Below are positions 33,901 through 46,359 of a DNA stretch of 64,000 bases, one piece after another. The notes beneath the pieces are model-generated. The model was not told the DNA's origin and made no database searches. It saw only the letters and a list, made by a program, of their open reading frames with translations. The DNA lies in assembly GCA_002900995.3 (NCBI GenBank), contig PJEW03000013.1, positions 1,102,380 through 1,166,379 on the forward strand. The letters run 5' to 3'. The DNA is from Ganoderma boninense (lineage: Eukaryota > Basidiomycota > Agaricomycetes > Polyporales > Polyporaceae). Position numbers and translations under genes: made by a program. Position 1 is the stretch's first letter, and every line of letters begins with the position of its first letter.

Positions 33901-36427
33901 ATCGACCTCGGCTCCGGATGCGGACTCGTCTTTACCAGTGGCTGCACTTGACTAGCATTGACTGAGAGAATCAGTGATGGACTGTATATAGCAGTGAGAG
34001 AAATGGGCTGTGAATAATGAAGGACGTGATACCTTGGATGCACGGTATGGAGAGCAGACACGGTGGAATGAAACGATAGAACCTGGCCGAGCAAGACCGC
34101 CCATGGTAGGCAAATATGGCCAAATACGCGCCTGGTGGCCGCTGTGCTCTGTCGACTGCCCGCAGGCAACCCAAACCCGACACACGTCTTGCCACCCTTT
34201 TTCTGCTACGGATGCTGATATTTCAAGACACCATGGAGCTCGTAGCACCAGTCGTGGTGTCCAATGAAAGTCATCGGAAGGACATCGTCGACATCTCTCC
34301 CTCACGCGTACGTTGCCCACGCCCATCTCCGCCAGGCCCAGCCATACTCATTCGACATCTCATTCTTGCATCTCGCCAACACTTGCAGAGGTATGGGAGT
34401 GTATGATACAGCAGCGTGTAGTATGCAAGTGTACAGGATAGTAGATTGAGCTAAGGTGAGCATACTCGGTTGCCGTTCAATTGCGTCCAACCCTGATAAG
34501 CGTCACAATCTCCAGGATCTCTGGAGTCGCCTCCATCTTTGAACGTTGGGATACCCCTCGTCTTGGTCGTCCAATCTCTATGTGGCACTTTAGGCTGTCT
34601 AGTCCTCGGTCCTCTTCTTACGCTTCGAATACTACCGCTCCTCGTCGGTCCTAGATCCTCGCTCTGCAATCCGGCACCACATTAACACCTCCACCGAAAT
34701 CCAAACGAGGCCCTCGCTGGCATGCGTCTTTGGGAAGTTCACAAGTGCGTACGCTCCCTTGATTTTATATTGTCTAATATCCTGAACGTGTGTCCTTTTT
34801 ATTCCGCTGCTGATATTTACAACATCAACATGCCCGTTCACAACTTTCGCGACCATTCAGTTCCGCGCAGACACGCACTCAACAGTCCTGAACGTCATCT
34901 CCACCCCACCGCACTTATCTCTCCCCTCTCGGCATTTGCTAGGATGGCTTGGATACGCGATCAGCGAAGGCTGCTTCACGCGCGAGCTCAAGCTTTAGAC
35001 CGTCCCGTGCACCGTCCGCATTCTCTGTCCCAGCATCTATGAGCCCCGTGTTCTCAGTGCACGACATACTCTGGACTTCTGGCAGTTCTCCATCATCCTG
35101 GCATAGGAGGCTACCCCGGCGTCATAGGCGGTGCCGCGGAGCAGCGCGTTATCCTGTCGTGGGGAGCGAAGAGGCGGAAGAAGGTTCGCACCTTGCTCGT
35201 GATTTGGCGACAGCACTCCTGTCCGTGATTCAGCATCCTGCGAGGAGTTGTCGGAGTGCAATGGTGGAGCATGCCCTGTGCGAAGGCGAAGACCGCAGAA
35301 GCAGGCCGCGTTGGCCGCCACGAAGCTGCCCAGCGCACGAGACAGGACTGCGCCCTCGAAGGAAGACGTCTCCAGCGGCCAGACCATCGAAGGCACACCC
35401 CACTCGATCCCGGCGATCCTATACCAGAGCGGAAGGGGAGAACGCACCTGGACACGGGCACGGCCTCTCCGACGAAGGCGGCGGAGGCTGGCGCGGATGG
35501 GACGGACTCAAGACGGGCGCGAGAAGATGTCCTCGAGTGAGCCGGCAGTCCAGACTGTCGGCGTGCGCGGGCTTGAGAGTTGCGACGAAGGCATTGCGCT
35601 CCGACCGGGACGTAGAGGTACGTACCTCGTTTTGTGAGCACTTGAGCGGGGCTGAGCTCGGAGGCAGGGCAAAGACGAAAGGACTTGGCCGACGGCGGAC
35701 ACGGGTCGCGCTCGGACACGTACGTAGGACTGCGAACTCACCTGGAATCTATCTCGCCGTCGAGCGCAAGGAGGGAAGAGGTACATGCCGCCACGCACGG
35801 CGCGCTCCCCTCCGAGACAGATCCGCGAGCGATTGCCAGTGCGTGCGCTTTGAATACGGATCCGCCGGTTGCGCCAGGAGTTGCTTGCTCTCCATGTTGA
35901 GTGGAGGTATTCGAGAAGGTCGCGCGAAGGTCGTATGGTAGACAGAGCCCGCATTGACAGGCTCCGCTGGCTGTGCGGTTCGAGGCGGACGACCCCGCAG
36001 GGCACTGGATCGGGATACCGAGGAAGACGGATTGACGCAAGGGAGCCTCACCCGGGCTGTATCTCGCTGGATGCGACATCCGAGAGTGTCGAGGCTCTTC
36101 GGCGAGTGCGGAACCACGACCGTTCTTGCGTTTGCCAGCTGGCGGGCTCCGAGGGCTACTCTGGCAGTGGGGCGCTTTTGCGAGGGGCAGGTCAAATCCC
36201 GAGGGTTGAGGGCAGGGCAGGAGTATAGTGCAGCACGGAAATCGAACTGCGCACGAGCACGAGGAGGTGGTGCAGAGGAGGGAGCCGTGTCCCGAGACTC
36301 CGAGGGCCAGACGCCAACTGTGGTGCTGTGGACCATAAGCGCAGGCGGACTTATTCCCGCTCGTCTCTCCCGTGAGTTCCATTTTCCATAGGTACTTACT
36401 CTCTGGAACTGACCACTCCTACATACT
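30989..36427. other. Long interval without supportable genes
   Basis: About 5.4 kb. Large frames at 34949-35941 (+) and 35738-36382 (-) overlap one another on both strands in GC-rich sequence and look like chance frames rather than genes. A GC-rich palindromic patch with GGCCGGCCGG lies near 33290-33320. A short TGATAA-rich microrepeat lies at 31911-31945. No RNA gene or transposon end recognised. Confidence 0.45.
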
Positions 36428-36589
36428 CTATAGGATCACCGGGAGAATAATCAAGAGCGGGTCTGCTTGTCTTGCGTGGCATTCTGTCGACGCGCCGGGC
36501 CCGCCGCACACGCAAGGCCCGCAAGATGAACATACGACTTCAAGTTGACGCATGCAAAAATATAAGCAACACAGCTTTGCGATAAAATG

Positions 36590-37380
36590 CCTCCAGCAGC
36601 CTCCAGGCCCAGCTGCTCCGCCGGACCCGACATTGCGCATTGTTCGGATGAAGACTGACCCGTCCCTCGGGCCCGAAACCAGTGTCCCGCTATCCCCGGG
36701 GAGAGAACACAAAGTGCTCAAACGCCGCACGGTGCCTAGCTAACGTCGCCACGGACTTGGACGACCCATCTCCTACCCCCCACACCTGCAGTCCGATCCG
36801 CGGCCATTGTGCCACGTATCATCCACGTGGCGAGTACCGTGCTCTCAGCATGGTGCCCCGCGATCTTCAACTCGAAGTGTTTGATGCCGGTCGCGACGGC
36901 CCAGATGTGCACTGCGTGCTGCGAAGCAGCAGCTGCAGAAAACTTCGAGAATGATTTTGCCGTCGAGCGAGGAAGCGTCACATATTCTCATGAGCACACT
37001 CCCCTTTTCAGCCATGTGCGCGAGCATGTCCTCTGTCTTCGCGCGTCGACCGTGTTGAGCTCGGAACAGGACGGACCTACAACACCATGGGCGGTGGTGA
37101 GCTGCGGCGCCCTCCTGCAGGTCCGAGTCGGAAGGAAGTCGCGCGGATGGGATAGTGCTTGCCAGCTTGAACTAGGCCCAGTCGCACCATCACAGTCAAT
37201 GAGAGATAGGCAGCCCCAGTGGGATCGATGTGGAGTGCCCGACGCGACGTTCATGGTGCAGGCTGCTCGATGCGACGGCCAGGAGACACAGGGCCGGCAG
37301 AGCCGGACCGCGCGCTCCGTGAAGACAGAGAAGTGCCAGACGCAGGGAGTCTCTTCTCTGACCTCGCCCACGACATCGAT
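36590..37380 (-). pseudogene. WD40-repeat pseudogene copy 2
   Basis: Minus-strand pieces in several frames carry WD40 signatures: MNVASGTPHRSHWG (about 37240), HAVHIWAVATGIKHFELKI with a following Gly-His (about 36900), and SGTLVSGPRDGSVFIRTMRN (about 36650). The last matches RTLVSGLKDGTVVIGQMRD in the copy at 40.6-41.6 kb, and NVASGT matches its ILNVASGTL. Frameshifts separate the blades. The parent WD40 protein is not identified. Confidence 0.5.
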
Positions 37381-40300
37381 ATGGCCAGAATATGGCTTGT
37401 CGGAGGACATACTCTCGTTTTTGGATGTCTTTCTTTGGCTGCGGGCTCCATGTTTCTCCTCCTCGACACGTGGCACTTGCCCCCTCGCTATGCCAGTCTC
37501 GACTTTCTTCCCGCTCGTTCGACCGCTACCATTGCTTCGCCGTTGGCATTCCTTGCTGCACACGGGCTGGCGTCCACCCTCAGCCGCCTCTTTTTCGGCT
37601 GTGCATGTCACTAACGGCCTAGACAACGCGATCTTTCGACCATGCTGCCGACGGTGCCCGTGTCCGTTGGCCGGACATTGCTCTGGTGCCTTCAAGCTTG
37701 TACCATGTACCATTTAGTAAGCCCTATTATTACATTCTCCCTGGTCACCCGTGCTGAGGCCATCGTTTCGATAGCATCGGCATGTCAGGCCCTGAGCAGC
37801 AAGCGGGGCTCCCTCGGCAATGTCGATCACGACCCAACAAGCCGTGCAAGACACTGCTGCAGTTCGTGGTCCAGGTCGTGAGTGCTGTTTGATATCACGA
37901 CGTTTTATAGTCACGGATCTTCGTCTCACGCTATCGGCTGGCAGCACCACCCACCCTCTGGCTGTATGCGATCCGAGCCAACCGGGACACGAAGACGAAC
38001 ACCATCCCTTGCAGATGCAAAGCCACTCTTGCACACGAGGAATCAATAGATCCCCATGGAACGATGCACTCTGTACCTTCCTGCGGCTGGTTGAACGTGT
38101 TAGGACAACGGGAACATCATCATCGCAGAACGACCTCCTATGTCAGGTCAGCATCAGGCTGTTTTCTGCTGGGGCGGACGATCCACAACCGACAGGCTCT
38201 TCGTGTCCTCGCTGGGACACAGAGGCACACGCGAGAGACGCTCTACGCTCGTTTGCCATCGAACCGCTGAGATGTTGAGCGTGGATGGGAGAGTGCAGGA
38301 TCGCTTGCAATCCGCAACCACGAAACATGGCCCAGCGGTCTCGAAAGTGAATCCATACCTTCATACGGACACGAACGGACCTCGAAGGGTGGTGCGGCAC
38401 AGTGGTCAGAACCATTTGATGGTGGTGTACGAGTAAGTAGTGCATTGCTCCAGCCCCAGGCAAGTCCCTTGGGATACGCTCTAATGCACGTGCATACAGT
38501 CCATGTTCGCCTTCCGGACGGATGCACCCGGTTTCCTAAAGCTTCGGCGAGGTCAAACATCACATGAAACATGGCTTTCATTCCGACTCTCGCAGTCCAT
38601 GAGCAGTACAGCTGGGCAGACACTTCGAAGGGTAGTTACCGACGTTCGCGGCATGTGCAGCTCGTGCGGCATCGAACAGCAGGACTCTCAATACCCCATG
38701 CGAACCCAGTAGTACATGGATGCCATGCCGCTGGACGTTCACATTCGCTTCGTCGTGACGCTGTTGTCTGGACAGTCTATGTTGACCATGAACATGGTCA
38801 TGATAGACGTGCGTCCGACACCATGCGAGATGGCTCTAGAAGCCGTAGGCAAAGCATGCCGGCGTGATTTGTAGGCTCAAGTAAGTTCGCTCAGCCTACT
38901 CTCCCGGCAGGCTTTCTAACCTGCATTCCCAGACTCCCTGTTCACCTCCGCGATGGCACAACGCCAGCCCCCCACGAGCGATCCACCCGGGCAGGCACTT
39001 CGGACAAGCTATATTACGGACGGTTCTGCGCCATGCGAGTGCTGCCCTCGCAAGCGACACCAGGGCAGTACATACATACAGTGCAGCCGGCGTGTATGGA
39101 TTACGGATGCAGTAAATCGGCTACCAGGATGACTCGCACAGCAGCAGCACCCCATGCCAGCGGCAACTCCGACTCTGACGGGCCTGAGCGATGGCACTCA
39201 ATGCAAGTGGACAATGCTGAACAATGCATGGATACTGCCTTTGAATGCCGGACAGGATGGACGGATTCTGGCCTTCTCGGACACCGTGATCCGTGGAGAG
39301 GGGACGCCGAAGGGGATGTACTGTGCCCTGGGCGCATTGGTGTGAGTATTTGACGGCTCCTGCACGCTGGCAGCGACACTCATAGCGCGCTACTGCTTAG
39401 GCTGATGTCAAGAAACAGCGAGAGCAGAGCGACCATGTATTATAGCGGCTGGCGCGGGAGGAGAGGGGACGTCATCGGCGATCGGCCATAGCTCTGTCTG
39501 CTAAGAACGTTGCCGACAGGATGAAGGAGGCTCGGGCGAGCCTAAAACGATCGCTGTCGCGCTCGGAGCAGTCGGGCATACAGTAGGTGATTCGTGAGTC
39601 ACTACCGTGCCTTGAAGCAGACCCCTTGCTAATGACTGATATTACGGTATAGGTTTCGCGTCCGACATTGCGACGTTGGTGACCCTCTGCTGAGGCTCCA
39701 GAAAATCGCCACTTGCTCGAATTCACTGTACTGGAAGAGTACTCGCCTTCCCGCTACACGCCTATCCAAACGCTTCAAAAATGGTATACGGTGCACAGAG
39801 GCACGGTACGAGCGGCTTGTCGCGGCTGGAGACGGAGAAGGGGGTCAAGAAAGTCCGGGAGTCGGTCGCTGGTCGCGCAAGGTGTCAGCGGGAATATCGA
39901 ACGATGGCCCTTCTCCGAGGCTCCTTGTTACCCCTCCCCCCATCGACCTCAAATCGATTATTGCGCAGACGAAATCTCGACGGACGGGATATCCGCGGCA
40001 AAGTTGAGACGACCTCCAGCTAACGCCAACTGACCAGTGAGAGACTGACATACATGCAAGGGGACCTGAGCTCGGCGGACGGCGTACGAATGCCGGAGTG
40101 GCCGGCCTGCAGGTAGTCGTTGAGCGGCGTCTTGCCGTCTGCTGCCAGCCGGACTGATCCTTTCGCATCCAGTTCAAATACCCGGCTGGGGGCTCTGTGG
40201 TGAGCAGCCGAGAGCTGCAATGGATATACGAGGATGCAGGTCCTGATCGAGGCCTGATCTCGAGCACTGGGCAAGAAGACTGGCTTTGCGGCTCGCCCGC

Positions 40301-40610
40301 TGAGGCTACTATGGTGGCGCGATCATGATGTAGGTAGACCACCTGTTCAGCCACCCCATTTCGGGGTTGTCAATATATATTTCTTACCGGGAACAAGAGT
40401 ATTCGTGACGTACCGTAAATGACCCAAGGGGCCTTGAAGAAGCAGACCGTGCATATAGCGCCAGTGGTCCCTCCTTGAACGCTGAACATTACTCTCCAGA
40501 ATGCGGAAAACACCCTTAACGCAGTACAATCCACGGAGAATCTGCGAGTCTTCGGCTGGTCCACACACGGCTCCCGACCCGCCTGCACACGACGTTACCA
40601 GACACGCAAA
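37381..40610. other. Degenerate interval, no firm gene
   Basis: Overlapping short frames on both strands. A + strand stretch near 39175-39345 (AWILPLNAGQDGRILAFSDT) and a minus stretch near 40150-40020 (LDAKGSVRLAADGKTPLNDY) look protein-like but are short and unassigned. They may be further decayed exons. Confidence 0.4.
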
Positions 40611-41640
40611 AATATATATTAAGTTACGGAGTGACATGCACTGTGCCTCCTGCAGGCTCCGTGTCTAGCTCTTACTCCGGAATGGCATCTCGCATCTGTC
40701 CGATGACGACAGTCCCGTCCTTCAACCCCGAAACCAGTGTCCTCCCATCCGGAGAAAACGACATGCTCAACCGCCCCGTAATGCCCGGACAATGCCGCTG
40801 CGCACACGCACGACTCATCGGCATCCCATCCACACCGTACTGTCCGGTGCACAACTCCTGACGCGACATACAGCCCACACGCGAAGGTTCACGCTCCGTG
40901 GACTGCGTCACAGTCCCCACGCCCCGAGAGCTTGAAGCTTCAACGCTCGTAGTCACGTCCCAGACATACAGTAGATACCCTCCATTCCTCGAACTTGCCT
41001 CCTAGACGTTGCCGTTGGTCGAGAAGGCGATGCCGCGCATGCCCATGAGTGCCCCCATCTTGCGGCCCCCTTGCGTGAGTCTGCTCCCAGTCCTTGCGTC
41101 GCCAGTGTTAATCTCGGAGCAGGAGCGATCTAGATGAGCGTGCTTGCGCTCGTCGGGTCGAACGTGACAATGGTGTCCCGCATCCGGCGGGACCTTTGCG
41201 AGTCCACTGAACAGACGCCGCCGCCATCGTCGTCATCGTCAGCTTTGGCAAAGGTTGAATTCCAGGTAGAGTGCCCGACGCGACGTTGAGGATGCAGCAC
41301 TTGCCGCGACGGGAACTGCACACGAGCCATGATTCGTCGGCAGAGGATGCGTAGGAACCCACGGCGCCCTCGAGTTGGACGAGTGTGCGCTGGAGGTCCG
41401 TGCTCTGACCTGATCGCAATCGTACTACAGCTGTTGGGGGAGAATGCGAGCGACGTAATGGACTTGTCGCAGTACGGGAGCCGTCGCTGAACTATCGCTC
41501 CACTGACAGTGTCCCCGACGATGTCGATACCTAAGTCTACCGATCCCGTCATCGCCGAGTCGGGGTCTTGTGAAACGACAGCAGCATGGACGCCGTGTTG
41601 GTATGGCACTCGATTGTATGATATACGACGGGCCACCAAC
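40611..41640 (-). pseudogene. WD40-repeat pseudogene copy 1
   Basis: The best preserved copy, with remains of at least four propeller blades. In order on the minus strand: LPYCDKSITSLAFSPNS (about 41470), AVGSYASSADESWLVCSSRR ... CCILNVASGTL (about 41300), GMRGIAFSTNGNV, a TAG, then NGGYLLYVWDVTTSVEASSS (about 41010-40930), and GRLSMSFSPDGRTLVSGLKD ... VVIGQMRDAIPE with a stop near 40672. Frame changes and stops make it non-functional. WD40 propellers act as protein-interaction platforms, but the parent gene cannot be named from this. Related fragments lie at 4.2, 36.6 and possibly 42.6 kb. Confidence 0.65.
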
Positions 41641-42549
41641 GATGGCAGGTATCAGGGGGGCAATGGAGCCTCGGGAGGGACGCGAAGTGAACAATGTCCA
41701 TGGGCAACGAAGCAACGCTTGCGAACGGCGTCGAATGCGAATGCGTGGACGCATCGACTCGGAACTTTGCAGACCTGTGGAGGCCAGGAGGAAACACATG
41801 TACACCGCGTGCGCAGAGCAGCGAAGTTGAAGGGAGCGAAGGCGCAGGGGACAGGCGAATGCGGATGCGATGGAGCGAGGACAGTGACTCCGAGGGGCCT
41901 AGTTACGTCGGGTTGCGGCCACGGGGATGCGGAAGAACGTGCCTGGTGATTTTGGGGCGAACCGTGGTGGAGGAAATAGCAAGGGATGGGTGGAGGGAGC
42001 AGGACAGCCGGCTTGGACGGCACATAATGCAGGAATCCAGCCACGCATAGACGACGCGAGCTCCGAAACCAACTGGAGGCGTACCAGAGAGCCTCCGTAC
42101 TGAGTTCTAGCTCTATCCGACAACAGCATCCTCCTCCAGAGGTCTCCAAAGGAGGACGTGGAGAAGGAATGTGGGGCCGAAAAGAGGGCAGCTTGTCAGA
42201 GGTGGGTAGGAAGAGGAGGGTGCACGCAGGGCATACAGAGGCAGCTTGGAGTGACAGTGACAGTTGCACTAGATCGGATAGCGCAAACGATCCGCAAGTC
42301 CGCAGGGTGATTTAGAGCATGTAGGAGGGAAAGCCAAATAAGAAGCGAATCGGATGCCGTGGTGGTGAGGGAGGTGGGGATAAGCCAATCAATTTGGTTT
42401 CAGCATGCATATTACACTGTGGATACACCTATCGGGACTCACCCTTGACGCACTCCACCGTGACTATCACCACCATAGTTATGTGACCTGGGCAGGCGGT
42501 TCGCGCGCTGGGGCAGGCGCTGCTCGACGCGCTGACAGCACAGGTGGAA

Positions 42550-43158
42550 GAGCCGCGAAGGAGGGCTTCGGGGCACCTTGAAGGTCTATGTTCGATCCGC
42601 CAATAACGGACTACCCGTCCGGAGAGAACACCGCCGTCAAAGCATCGGGCGCACGCCACGTATATACCACAGACGCATTGGCGGAGGAAAATGCCGGAAA
42701 GGCGGGGGCCGAGAGCTTGCGGTCAGACTCGGAGGTGTGGAGGTCTGTCGCAGCCGGTGCCTCGAGGGCACGGTGGGAGCGAGGCCTGTCGGGGTAGGTG
42801 ACGTTCGGGCGGAGGAGGCAGGTTGGGCGATGGTGGCGGTCTCCTTGGGATCAGACCAAGAGGGATGATGAGCCAGGCAAGGTGGAGCTCGCCGATCGAT
42901 ACCGAGGTCATAGATGTGTGGTGGGCCAGGGAACGCATGATGCTCACGAGGAAATATGACCAGAGGAACAAGATGCCTCAACAGAGACGGCAAGACAGCG
43001 CATACACCCACATTCGACGACGTTTGGGGCACCAGCTCGGCAGTGAAAGGTACTCTCGTTTGGTCGGGACCCAGATTCGAACGCTGGCAGTAAAGGGAGA
43101 TAAGAAGAGGAGCGTAACCTGGAGACTTGGACTCAGGCGAGCCTTCATCATCCGGCAT
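42550..43158 (-). pseudogene. Possible WD40-related remnant
   Basis: One minus-strand frame reads from a Ser/Pro/Ala-rich linker into ANASVVYTWRAPDALTAVFS with Pro-Asp-Gly, then a TAG near 42616, then SVIGGSNIDLQGAPKPSF. The pattern Trp ... AVFSPDG ... VIGGS resembles a single WD40 blade, with the stop in the blade. Relation to the other copies is uncertain. Confidence 0.35.
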
Positions 43159-44164
43159 GCTCGCTATGGAAGGTGTGATGATGAGTAGTGGACCATGCCC
43201 TGCTGAGAGGCATCATTCTAGCTCGGAGGTACACAGGAGAGACAAATGATCTCGGGTGGAACCGACTCGGAGCTGCCTCGTCCCCGTCCGTTTTCGTGAG
43301 GGGTCGAGCTCCTGCAGCCCATCGTTCTCCGTCATTCTCGTTTCATCGGGGAGGCCGCGCCCAGGTGTATCCTGCCCTGGAGGCCTGGGAAGGATCGCCG
43401 GAAATGAGCGTATTGCACCTTTTGCCTGGGCGCGGACGGCTCCGAATAACACAGTCCTGCCTCGTACGCTCTGCACCTGGCGACGGCCAACGCGGTCGCC
43501 TTCCGTACGCCCGAGTCGACGTGCTCGGGGTTTGCCCTCCAATCCCCACCGAACACTCCCAGGAGGGGTTACGATAACTCCGCTGTGTAAGAGGTGTGCT
43601 TCATCTTCTGAGACCTTCTCGGTTTCGCAGGACTGCCCATCATGCTCTTGCTCCAGAGGCGGCCTCACCCCCTACGACGGGAGTGCAGTCCTCACATCAG
43701 AGAAACAACCGAGGATCATGTCGTGCACTAAGAACGAGGCGCTGGTAGTGATTGAGATAGACGACGCGGGCCGCGGACGGGAAGGCCTGAGGCTCGATAC
43801 AACGCCGACGCGAGTGCCGGTGGGACAGGAATGGGTACATATTGACGGCTTGGAGGGAACGAGGTGAAGAAAGATTGCGTGCGCATCGGCGCTGATCGCC
43901 AGATTCACCAGGGGGATGTCTTGCAGTGTGAAGGACTGAAGGGAAAAATACCTGCTCAAGATATAGGAGATGAATCAGTGATGGAGAAGGCGTACTTGTG
44001 AACATCCCCACGGCGAGATATCATTGTGGGATTGAGCAACCTGGGACCCATGAGGAGCGGATAAGACGTTCAGGCAAGGAGTCGACACCCAGATATCGCA
44101 GAAAGCGAGCCGACGAGTTGGGAAGCAAGGAAATGGAGATCGAGGGCTCGAGGGCTCAGGCCTC

Positions 44165-44939
44165 CGGGTTCACCTGACGATCGATATTGCGCGGGTCGAT
44201 CGAATGCAGGACCTGCGCGGGTGGCGACATTAGACACGATACGGAAGAAAACAAACCCAGCACGCCACGCGAGACACTCACGATTTTGTTGATCCCAGCC
44301 AGGCTTCGCTCAATGCGTCAGCGCAGCATCCCTGGAACGGGTGCGCGTACGACGTACCAGCCCGCGGTGGTCTGCATCATCATCTTGCCCTTGCGCTCCT
44401 CGAACGTGGGCGCGAAACTCTCCTTGCAATCCCTCCCCAGGACATCCGAGAGTCAAGGCTGCCCGCCATACTTGTACATCCGCTGGGTGACCCTGTACCC
44501 CGCCGCATACCCCAGCCCGGGGACGAGCGAGAGCAGCTTGCGGCCGAGCGGTGCGCCCGCGTACTCCTTGAAGATAGAGGAGATCGTCTACGGGGGGGAC
44601 CTGCACTGTCGCGTGAGGGAGAGGGAGGCGGACGAGTGTTAGGACAGAGATCCGAGTCGCAGGTCTGATGCCAGCGAGGTGGGGAGACGACAGACCTTGG
44701 ACTGGTTGCTCATCAGCCGCTTCGCAATGGTGTAGACCAGGTGGAACACCTGCATGTCAGCGACGTCTTCCTACTGCAACCACACCACGCTCGTCATGTG
44801 GGGAAGCCAGCAAAGTTAGGCCGTGCGACGCACCTGAAGCTCCTGGGCCAAGGATACGGGCCGGCGTAGCGGAGTCGCTGCTCTTGATGTTGAGCTGAGG
44901 CGCCATAGTCGGGAAGGGACGAGCGGCAGGAGACGACAT
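44165..44939 (-). pseudogene. Mitochondrial GTP/GDP carrier (Ggc1/Yhm1-like) pseudogene
   Basis: The intact family exchanges GTP for GDP across the inner mitochondrial membrane. Start at 44937-44939 (MSSPAARPFPTMAPQLNI). After a disturbed junction, FHLVYTIAKRLMSNQSK matches the first carrier signature, but the conserved Pro and Asp are Leu and Tyr. After an intron, SIFKEYAGAPLGRKLLSLVP, GLGYAAGYRVTQRMYKYGGQ, a stop, LSDVLGRDCKESFAPTFEER, then further stops. A distant exon-like piece near 44200 (NIDRQVNPEA) matches the second signature KIKRQTNPEAF. The last third of the carrier is absent. Stops, altered signature residues and truncation show it is dead; the functional gene should lie elsewhere. 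Confidence 0.75.
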
Positions 44940-45339
44940 GATGACAGAGACGGCGACGGCACTCTTGAGGAGAGCCCGAGTCGAGAAAGCAAGAGCGAGG
45001 ACGGCTCTCGTCTCCAGCAAGCATGGCGCAAAGCCTCCGCCACGAGGAACAAATAAGCAACAACAGGGCTCTGTTCCGATTTTCCACGATGGCAAGCAGC
45101 CTGGGCTGGGCCGCCGGCGGCTCTCGTCCTCCCTTCTTCAACTTGCAATTGCCAGTGAACGATGCTCTCCTTGTCCAGGTATCGTCGTAAGTCCCCAGCT
45201 TAGATACGTGCACGCCTGCGCTCAACCAACTCCTACAGAATCACACACTCCAGCCTCTGACTCGCTGGAGAACTCCCACCCGGACGACTAGAAAGGCTTA
45301 CATGGTTCGCGGCTGGGAACGTCTGAAATCCTTTTCGCT

Positions 45340-46330
45340 ACTTTGAAAAAACAACGTATGTACACCTGGTCGTTGTCGACTGTTGTATGCGACATATTCT
45401 CACTGCAGAGTCTATATTCTCGTTCACCTTGCGTGCCCAAGAACATCCCGGACACTTCCTGTGGTGCACGTCCTTCCTCCTGGCCGTCTGTCTGCTCGAT
45501 CCTTGGAGCGAGGCTTTCAACGCCCTCTCCGCAGTTCCCCCACTTGGATGACGACCCCGTACTCTATTCTTCCTTCCACGCAGCGTCCGACTCCCGGCCA
45601 TTCATCTTCACTGCTCCACGTCGTCTCGCACTCGAACCTCTGACTTGTGAACTCCGACTTGAACCTGGGTACAACACACGGTCAGGTACTTATCGGCTCT
45701 ACAGAGAATACCTTGACACTGCAGACTCCATGTTCACCTTTACTTCCGCGTTCTCAACAACGAGCATTACGGACACACTTCCTAATGTACGTCCTTTACT
45801 CCTGGCCGTGTTTCGTTCTTGATCCCTGGAGCTTCGCGGCCCTCCAGCACATTTGGTGCCAAACTTCAACGATTATCAGGTCCATGGACAGGACGACCTT
45901 GTATCTGATATTCACGACTTCCTGGGCTATGGTCTGTCCGTTCTGCGTACAGTGCTGAAAACGCACGCTGACATGCTCATCGCGAAGCATGAGTACGTTC
46001 GTCTCTCCTTTCTCATCTCACCCGCACCCCGAAGACATGACATCTGTTTGTCTCCTCTCACACCGCGTGTCTGGTAGTATAATGTCGTGCTCATGTTCCA
46101 AAGGTCTCCGATCGCGTCCGAACGCGTGGATTGATAGAAGGTGCCCGGAAGGCTGGCATGGGGCTTCACGAATGTTCTCCTGGGTTTGCATGGCGCGGAC
46201 CTTCCCCGGCACATCGGTCGCCTCCTGGTCATCCGAGCCCCCTATTGCCAGCGCGGCTCACGTCTCGCTCAGCTCGTTCGCTGCGTATGGTTCACAGGTA
46301 AGCTCGTGGGCTCAGCGTTGTCTTTTTTGT
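45340..46330 (+). CDS. Hypothetical multi-exon protein (tentative)
   Basis: A protein-like + strand exon at 45853-46077 (VPNFNDYQVHGQDDLVSDIH, LGYGLSVLRTVLKTHADMLI) is followed by a second open stretch ending at a probable donor near 46295 (ARTFPGTSVASWSSEPPIAS). Upstream, a 110-150 bp segment occurs twice in diverged form (about 45430-45545 and 45745-45850), both reading like DPWS-containing sequence in shifted frames. I do not recognise the family, and the exon joins are not resolved. It could be a decayed lineage-specific gene. Confidence 0.35.
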
Positions 46331-46359
46331 CATTACTCACTATGGTCATGCTAGCATGT

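Noticed and set aside
34949..35941. 330-codon + strand frame as a gene
   Set aside because: Arg/Ser-rich, overlapped by equally long frames on the other strand in GC-rich DNA, with no recognisable motif or splice pattern.
36809..37717. 302-codon + strand frame as a gene
   Set aside because: It lies antisense to WD40 pseudogene pieces, which have real family signatures; composition looks like a shadow frame.
41652..42269. 205-codon minus frame rich in Ser, Pro and Cys as a secreted protein
   Set aside because: Low complexity, no clear signal peptide, and overlapping frames on the other strand.
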